From assembly GCF_047511655.1 (NCBI RefSeq), contig NC_133387.1, positions 140,364,853 to 140,428,852 on the forward strand: DNA of 64,000 nucleotides. Reading direction: 5' to 3'. Of the stretch, positions 46,901 through 55,900 are shown piece by piece. Positions within the stretch are counted from its first letter, which is position 1, and the number at the start of each line of letters is the position of its first letter. Under the pieces are notes generated by a model. The model was not told the DNA's origin and searched no databases. It was given only the letters and a program-made list of their open reading frames with translations. The translations under genes and the position numbers were made by a program. This stretch comes from Castor canadensis. Lineage: Eukaryota > Chordata > Mammalia > Rodentia > Castoridae.

Positions 46901-49900
46901 ATCATAGAGGAGGAGAAGGCCTAGAAGGATCACACATGACTGTTGAAGAAAGAAACAAATGTAAAGGTCAACCTCCCCATATCTAAATTAAGCGATCAAA
47001 GTATTTTGCAAATACAAATAAAAATAGGAACGTACATTTGAATACTATTTTTAAAGGCATTTTATAGTTATTACTATGTTGTTTTACTCTACAAAACCAC
47101 ATTAAAGCCTGTATCATCATAACCAGTTTGTTTAAAAAAATCACTGAATCAAAGTGATTGGTTAGTCTTGTAAGAATTTTATCAATTGGGCATATTTTAT
47201 GAATGATTAAAAATATTTTAGCTAGAAAATCAGTAGTTGCCTTTTCTTGGGGGTTAGAATTGATTGCAAAAGAGCAAAACAGAGCTTTGTGAAGTAATGA
47301 GAAATGTTCTAAACTTCATTGGGATGGTGACCACAAAGTTATAGATTTCTAAAATTTCAATAAGCAGTACACTTAAAATAAGTGCATTTTATGTTACATA
47401 AATGATAATCCAATAAAGTGATTTTAAGAAGAAAAAAATCATTTTAGCTAGCAAAGTAGTATATTTTACCTTGAAATTGGGTAACTTCAGTGTTTTAATT
47501 AGATTCAGGCAGAAAGCAATCCCCAAGATATCCTGTAAAATCCAAGCCCACCTAAAATAAAAGATATTACCACATTGCTTTATCCAGCTGTTTTTAGATG
47601 AAACTTCCAAAAAGAATACATTATTATAGTAATGATATCCAATTACTTAATTGGTGAATTTACACAAGTGCCTTTCTTGAAAGTTAGCTATGAACAAAGG
47701 ACACTGGTGTTACTACACATCCAGAGAGCTTACACATAAAGGAAGTGACAGCTAGGTGACGTAACTATTAGAGACTAACATATATAATTACAATTGATGG
47801 TCAAACACGAAGCTGCATAAAGTTGTATGAACTTTGCTTCTCAAATTTTTGGCCATTAAATCTTTTAGGTCACCAGTATTATTAATAAGCCATTAAATAA
47901 ACCTGAGTATATATTTTTTCAGATTATCCTTTGCAGGACAGATACTTTCTATATCCCTTTCTCTGCAAATGGACAGGTATCTTGTACACCCCTTCTTTCT
48001 CACATGAAAGGTAGCATACTCTACACTTGCACTTTGGTTGCACTTTGCTTTTTACACTTGAAAATATATCCTGATGTGGTGCCTACACCACCATCCTCCA
48101 AACACAACTGAAAACAGAAACTATATTAATACACAGCAGCAAAACAGGAAATCCAATTAAAACAAAACAAGAAATAAACCAAAAACGACAAAAAGAAAAT
48201 TTATCCTGGAAATGTCTGCGTATCAATTCATGAATATTGTCTATTTTTCAGGGTTGTACTGTGCTCCACTGTAATATACATAATTAAGTATATTTTCAAG
48301 GTCTAGGTGTTTAAATCATAACTCACTTCCTTGTCTATATGAGTATAAGTCATTAGCATAAGACCTACTCATTTAAAAAGTAGCTTATTTCAAGATGTGT
48401 TCTGAGATAAAAGCAACAAAAATTCCGTAATTATCATAATGAATAAGTATAAGGAAAAAATATAAAACAATCCATCCTTAAATCTAAAATTGACTACACT
48501 GAGTATCCATACCTATCCTCATTTCTAAACACGGCCCAAACAACAGCCACTGCTATGCAGAGTCCAGAGAGAAAAATAAGCCTCACTTCAATGCTTTTGC
48601 TACGGCACGCAATCCTAAAAAACAGAGTGAAGTAGTTTAATTTATGCTGCAGAGAAAATACAATGTTCACTTGATATACAAAGTGCCAAACATAAACCTG
48701 TCACAGGAAGTGACTGAAATAACAACTTAGAAGTCATGACATGATAGTCAGCCCACCAGAACTTTCTGTAGTGATGTTCTGTATCTGTGCTGTCCCATAC
48801 AGTAGGCACAAGCCACGTGTGGCTACTGAATACTTAAAACATGTCTGAGACTGAATTAAAATTAAAATTTCCAAAAAGTTCATTTAACTTTAATTAATTT
48901 AAATATAAACATCCATAAGTCTAATGCATATTGGACTGCACAGGTTTAAAATAACTCTTAGTTTTCCTTGTATTAAATTACAAATATCAACATCACAATA
49001 TTCCCCCATAAGAGATACATACGTGCACTGTCCACACGGTATCTTACGAATTAGTGCAGCAAGACAGTTGTATAGACTCATTGCTGATGCTATGCAGAAA
49101 ATTGCAATTATGACATAAACTGGAAAAAAACCAAGACACCAAATTACATAACAGAAGGAAATGTGATAAGAAAATATTTATACACGCTGTATCAATTCTT
49201 CAGCTTTCTTTATTGGATCATGGTACTTTCAAAGCAGTTACTTATATCATTCAGATCTTGAATTTTAAGAGTGGGCATTTTAAGAACGTGTTGTTTGCAT
49301 TCCATTCTATACTGGTGGGACAGCTTACATTTTCTATCATTCGGTAATACATGTTTGTTAAAGATTTCTATGAAGTGAATTACAGATATTTATGAATATT
49401 TAAATGTAAGGAATAGAAGTATTAACAACCCACTAAGAAACATTTTTAGAAATGCCACTTAGGAATAAGAACTAATGTTAGACATTAATCATGGTATTTG
49501 TATTTTCCTATGGAGAATTTATCTATAATAACTTGACCTGTGGCAAAACCAAACCCTTTGAACAAATATCTTCATGGTGATACAATATCAAGGTAGTTAA
49601 AATCAACAGGTGTTTTTCTATATTATCCAAACTCACTTCAGAATTAAAGACATTTGACCTCTCTGTTGTTATAAAGCGGGGGAGTTATTATGCTTATATT
49701 CCTTTTCTGAACTTTATTTTAAAATCTCACCATAGAAAGACAAATTGTATCTGAATTTTTCAAACACTGCTTAATTTCAGAAAACTACAGCTCTGTTCTA
49801 TAGGTCAGAAAGGAAGACTAATCTGGACACAGTAAATGTGGGAGAGCCACTTTCTGACTGGTGATGCTGGACAAATTACTTTTTTAGCACCTTGATTCTC

Positions 49901-52900
49901 ATGTGTAAAGTATAGTATGTAATAATATCTATGCTGGGGTTATTGTGAGGAATATACACACACATATACTTTAGAACACGGAGGCTTTGTATGCGTTATT
50001 TTTATTATTGGTTTTGTGTGGTAAGGTAAGCAGATAGTTACAGACTTTCAGCTGACTTTGAAAAGTCGCCCACCATGTTTCTTGAGACCCTCGGAGAGTT
50101 TTAGTGTCTCATTCAATATTGCACTACATCTTAGAAAATAATTAGTCATGGGGAAGAATTTGGTTAACATAACTCATCTTCAGTTACTTTCTTAAGCATG
50201 TTGTAATCATAAAATAGCAGGGGAGCCTTAAAAACTTAGTACAGCCCTGTTAGTTAATATATTAAGAGATGGCAGCATTTCAGCCATAGGAACCATTTGA
50301 GATAAAGGAAGTCTTGAATCACACAAGGCATTGCCAGAGATGTAATTGAGCCCTGTGTCCTGGGATATCCATGAAGTTCAATGATCTTCTCTTATATCAA
50401 AAATTATGTTTATAAACACTTTTAAAACACAATGAGTTTAAGGAAATTTCTCACCAAAAATTAAAATATGCTTTAGGATAGGATAGAGGTCTCTCTCTCT
50501 CTCTTTTTTTTAAATAAAAAAACCTAATATACCAATGGAGGATCAGATATACATGAGCCAATAGAAGGATGAACATAAGATCACTAAAATTAGCTACTCA
50601 ATGTCTACATAATATAAGGACCATCCTTGTACTCACTCTGTCAGCAACATTTTGACATGAATTATATTCAGGATGGTTTTTCTAAAATTAGAAACATATG
50701 TCATGGGTCTAGTCTTAATTGCTGTCAAGGGTAGGAGAAATCAAAAAATAAACTGAAACTAAACCCAGGGCCTCAGTTTTATTTTCTCTTTCTTCTTGGT
50801 GGGACTCAGGGCTTAACACTTGCAAAGCAGGCACTGTACCACTTGAGCCAGGCCTCTAGTACATTTTGCTCTGGTTATTTTGGAGATGGGATCTTGCAAA
50901 CTATTTGCCTGGGCTGGTCTTGAACCTTGATCCTCCTGCCCTCAGCCTCTTAAGTCACTGAGACTACAGGTGTAAACCACCGGTGCTTGACTTGACCTCA
51001 GTTTTCTAGTCCAAAAATTTATACTAATATTCTCCAAATAAGCAATGTAGCCTTTAGTGTATTTGGCTAGTTCTCATCAGATACACTCCCCTTTCTCTGG
51101 TCTCTCTCCTGTTTACACTGTATACAGGCTATGGATAGCAAATTTTCATGCTATCAGATCATTAGTAAGATTGTCTAGGGGATGGGCAAGTAAGTATAGT
51201 TTCTACCCTTTTTTTTTTGCAGTATTTGGTTTGAACTTAGGGTCTCATGATTCTTAGGCAGGGCCTCTACCACTTGAGCCACTTACCCATTCCTTTTTCT
51301 TTAGTATTTTTCAGGTAGCTGGGATTAAAGGCATGGACACAAGTTACTCTCTAAACCACAGGCAAGTACCTGTGTGTCTTCATATATGTGTGATCCTGTT
51401 TGTACAAGTAAACCAAAATCCCAAGTGACAGAGAATCTTGGTTTACAAAGTGACCAAAAAACAAACAAACAAACAAAAAAACCCTACACTGTGGGAATAA
51501 GCAGAGACAATAAATCAGCAACCTGAGTAAATCTTCCATTACATGTAAATAAGTATAGCCCCACAAGTCCTTAGTCCACACCTTACATAACAGGCTATTA
51601 TTCTTTATCTGTATAGGGGGAAACAGGGACCACAGCAATTCTTTCAGTTAATTCATGAATGAGTGCTCTTATTTCAAGATGTAGTGTATTTTTAATCTGA
51701 ATTTCTTTTTTTACATCTCAGAGTAATAGAGGCCTAATACTTCTGGCAAGTTAACCAAGTTATTTACTTGTTTCCCAGGTAGAATGCTACAAAAAAAAAA
51801 AAAATCTAGCGAAGTAAATGAAAAGAATGCATAGTAAAAGCAAACATAAAATATGACTTCTTACCCAACCACTTGTAGAAGAAATAGAGTAAGACCATCA
51901 TAACACAGCAGATGACCACAAATATTACAACTGTAAGAGGACTGAAAGTTAAATATTCTTCCTTCTTTTTCATCATTTCTCGATCTTCTGTGCTTGCTAA
52001 TGCCTTCAAGTTTTCTCTGTATAAACATTCACAGAAAAATCAGCAAATCTCTCTCTACCTAGCACAATTACTTCTAAAATCTATCTCTAATACCAATTTG
52101 TTTGTTTCTGATTACAAAAGCAATGTACTTTTAAAAAACTGAATACCAGCTAAGCACTAGTTGCTCACACCTATAATCCTAGCTACTCAAGAGGCAGAGA
52201 TCAGGAGGATTGCAGTTGGAGACAAGCTGGGCAAAAAACAAGACTTTATCTCAAAAAATACCCAACACACACAAAAAAAAAAGGCTGGCAGAGTACCACA
52301 AGTGGTAGAGCACCTGCCTCCCAAGCATGAGGCCAAGTTCAAACCCCAGTATCATCAAAAACAAAAAAACAAAAACTGAATACCAAAAAAAAATATTTAA
52401 TCTAGAAGGTAAAAAAATCCTTATAATTCTGCCCTCCAGACATTTAACAAAAATGTTTTAACAGATGACAGCTGTTATATAAACATTAACGTTTGTAAGG
52501 GCCATGTAATCTAACTTGGAAACTATGTTAACATAATAAATGTCAGGTGATAACCAACACTTCTTATGCAGTTACTATTATGAACTTACAGACAGTAAAG
52601 TTCTTCTGAGTTAGCTTTTCTTAAATGTAAACACGTGACTCTCCTATCAACCAATGAGTGTTTACTAGACACCTGTTCTGTTATTTTGAAGGATTTAGAA
52701 GTACAAGACCTAGCTTCATCCTACCTTCATTTAATTGTTTTTAATTCTCCCAACAATCCTCATTATGTTACCCCGCTAATAAAAGGTAGAGACAGAAGTC
52801 AAAGAGAAAAGAGCAGCAAGTGTCATTTGTTGATCAGTCTCTGCTCTGTCAACTTCATGGTCCCGTCCAGGTTATATGGAACCTACTACATGCTTTTCTA

Positions 52901-55900
52901 GCTCTAGTCCCTTTAACTCTATTTCCTCTTGTGCATGTCCTGGCACTGCTCATTAAGTCTAGGCTCAATGCAAACTTTGGGTTAAAAATTTTAAGTTTAG
53001 CTGGCGAAGAAGCTCAAGTGGTAGAGTGCCTGCCTGGCAATCATGAGGCCCTGAGTTCAAACCCCAGTACTGTAAAAAAAAAAAAAAATTTAAGCTTATT
53101 TCTCTCAAACTGCACATTTGCCAGCTGCTTATCTACAAACATGCCACTTTCTTATTAGAGAACTACTGATCAGGACGGCCACTACATTTATCATCTGTGA
53201 CTCTAGACAGGTGACCTGGAAAGAGGGCGGGGTGGTGCAGAGTTGGTGCAGAGACACGCCAGCACCTCCCCTGGAAATGTAGAGCTAGAAGGCAGGGCAT
53301 TAACAGAAGTTTCAGTAAATGTGGTACCTAAATGGGAAAAGGTGCCAACTTTGGGTAGCTGTTTCTGCAGATGTACAGACAGTTTTGCTATAACATACAG
53401 ACAAGTCATAACAATGACTTACGTATTCATATTCAGAATATTAAAAAGCATAAGGTAATTTCTCGAAAGGAAATTTATATCACATGAAAATATAACAATT
53501 AAGTTTTTTGAAACTGTAGTCTTTTTGCAGTGCTGGGATCAAACCCAGGGCTTCACACATGCTAGGTAAGTGTCCTACCACTGAGCTATGCCCCCAGTAC
53601 CCCCAAACTGTACTCTCAGTCAGCTTGAGGGCCACATGAAATGGAAGCTAAGCTGTCTTCCATGTCATCAGGATGTCATAAAGCAGGAAGATCGGTGATC
53701 TCATTGGAATAAGATCTGAACACTTTGCTGAAAGTCATTGTCTGGAACCAAGACATCGTTCCTTTCTGCATAAGGTCTATCTTTCATTCAATAGAGTAAC
53801 TTTGGATTGAGAGATCCGTACTGGCATGTTCTCCCTAAGCTGTATTCTCTTCCCATCTGTCTCTACTTACTAAATGACAGTCCTTATGTTTTTCAATAAT
53901 AACTTTTACAGGATTTTTTCCTTTTTATCGCCGACTCATATACCCTTTCTCCATATGGTCACCCTCCCCCAACATATACTTCTGGTTTTATTTTATTCTT
54001 AGAATCAGTTCCCTCCCATTTAAAAATTTGTTGTCCTCAGTAGCAACAAGTGCCTTTGTAGGGAATATTGAGATGCTGCTCCCCCACCCCCCCACTTCCC
54101 TGCCAACGTGAGGTAAGCAGTTTTACTAAACTATGTGCTCCCTACCACGATGTTCTGCCCCACTACAGAGCCAAAGTGATAGAACCAAGCCACATGGACT
54201 GAAACCTCTGGATGCATGAGCCAAAATAAACCTTCCTTCCTTTTAAGTTGCTTATCTCAAGTATTTTGTCACAGTGATGGAAAGCTGACTAACACAGCTT
54301 GCCAACTCAGGTGTGGCCCAGGGACCAGCAAATCACTGGGGAGCTTGTTAAAAATGCAGAATTTAGGCCCCACCCCAAATGTATTAAATCTGTATTTGTA
54401 TTTTTACAAGATCGCCAGACAGTATGCATGCAGGTTATAGTTCGAGTCACTACTCTAGAAAGGAAAAACTTTACAAAGTACTAGAAGTATGGTAAGAATC
54501 TATATTAAATGGGATAATGTCTTCAATGAATCAACAGCTTTTGGAAACTTATTATTGTTATTTTTTGTGGTACTGGGGCTTGAACTCAGGGCCTTCACCT
54601 TAAGCTGCTCCACTAGCCCTATTTTTGTGATGGGTTTTTTGAGACAGGGTCTCGCAAACTATTTGCCTGGGCTGGCTTTGAACCGTGATCCCCCTGATCT
54701 CTGCCACTGGTGCTGGGTGGAAAATTATAAAGTTTCCCAAGTAATACAGAATATGATCCTTGGGATCTTGGCGATCTTACAAACTGTACTGTATAAATAT
54801 TAATGATAAATAAAAGCCCAGACTTACTAACATGAAAAATGTGACTGATATATATTGAAACATGCATTCCAAATAGGTAAAATATTTATAGCTCAACTCC
54901 TTAGGAATCTACACTTGTTAAATACTTGTTAAATATCTACTCCTGATGTAAGTCAATAAATCTTAGTACATAAGAAACTACAAGTAAACTTAGTCACAAA
55001 TAAGCCTTTTTTAATGGACCCTATATAGGCCCGTTCAAAAATGAGTGTATTGTCCTTTATATGTGATAGCATGCTTTTAGCATAGTTTTTCATTTGGAGT
55101 TATGAATACGAACTGATCTTTCTATACTACATTGCCTATTTTAACATAGAACCAAACTGTACAGAGACTGGGTTTAGGTTGCAATTAAATGGGAAAATCC
55201 AAATTTTATGTACACTTGGAATTTCTATATGCCTAATATCCTTAGAATTCTGAAAGCATGAACAGACTGATGCAGCCACACTGTTAATGACCCAGTGCAG
55301 GAGGAGCTGAAAACCGTTCCTTCTCTGGCTTATTTTCTTCCAATGCAAATAAATGGGCATGTAAGTGTATTAAGTATCTTCCACCTTTCCTGGAGAAAGA
55401 ATTGAGCACATTAACTTAAGAGTCTTTGCAGTGACTTTAATGCTTCCCTATCAACAGAATACTTAGAGGAACCTGTGACTCTTTTGTTCAAAGTGGAAAG
55501 GGAATGACCTAAGTAAGGCAGCCTTACAATCTGGTCTAAATGGCACTATTTTCTGAAGTCAGCTAAAAATTTTAAATGTAACTATATGATTAAAATGATT
55601 ACAAAACATTTATCACAAAACACAAAAGTTTAACTGAACTTACAGCTCAGTGAGTCCACTCCAGTATCCTCCTAATGCCACAGTGAACACAGCAATTACA
55701 AAAATAACCACCATAGTATAGTCAAAGTTAGGCCACGACGGAGAATACATTTTCACGGTAATGTTACTTCCAAGAGTCTGAAGGGCAAAATGAGAGTTAC
55801 ACACAGGAAGGCATTTTCTCTCTACTGCAGAGCATGGCAGCAATATTCCACATGTCACCCTGAGCTGGAAACTTCAACAGCCATCAAGAAGACCAGGCAA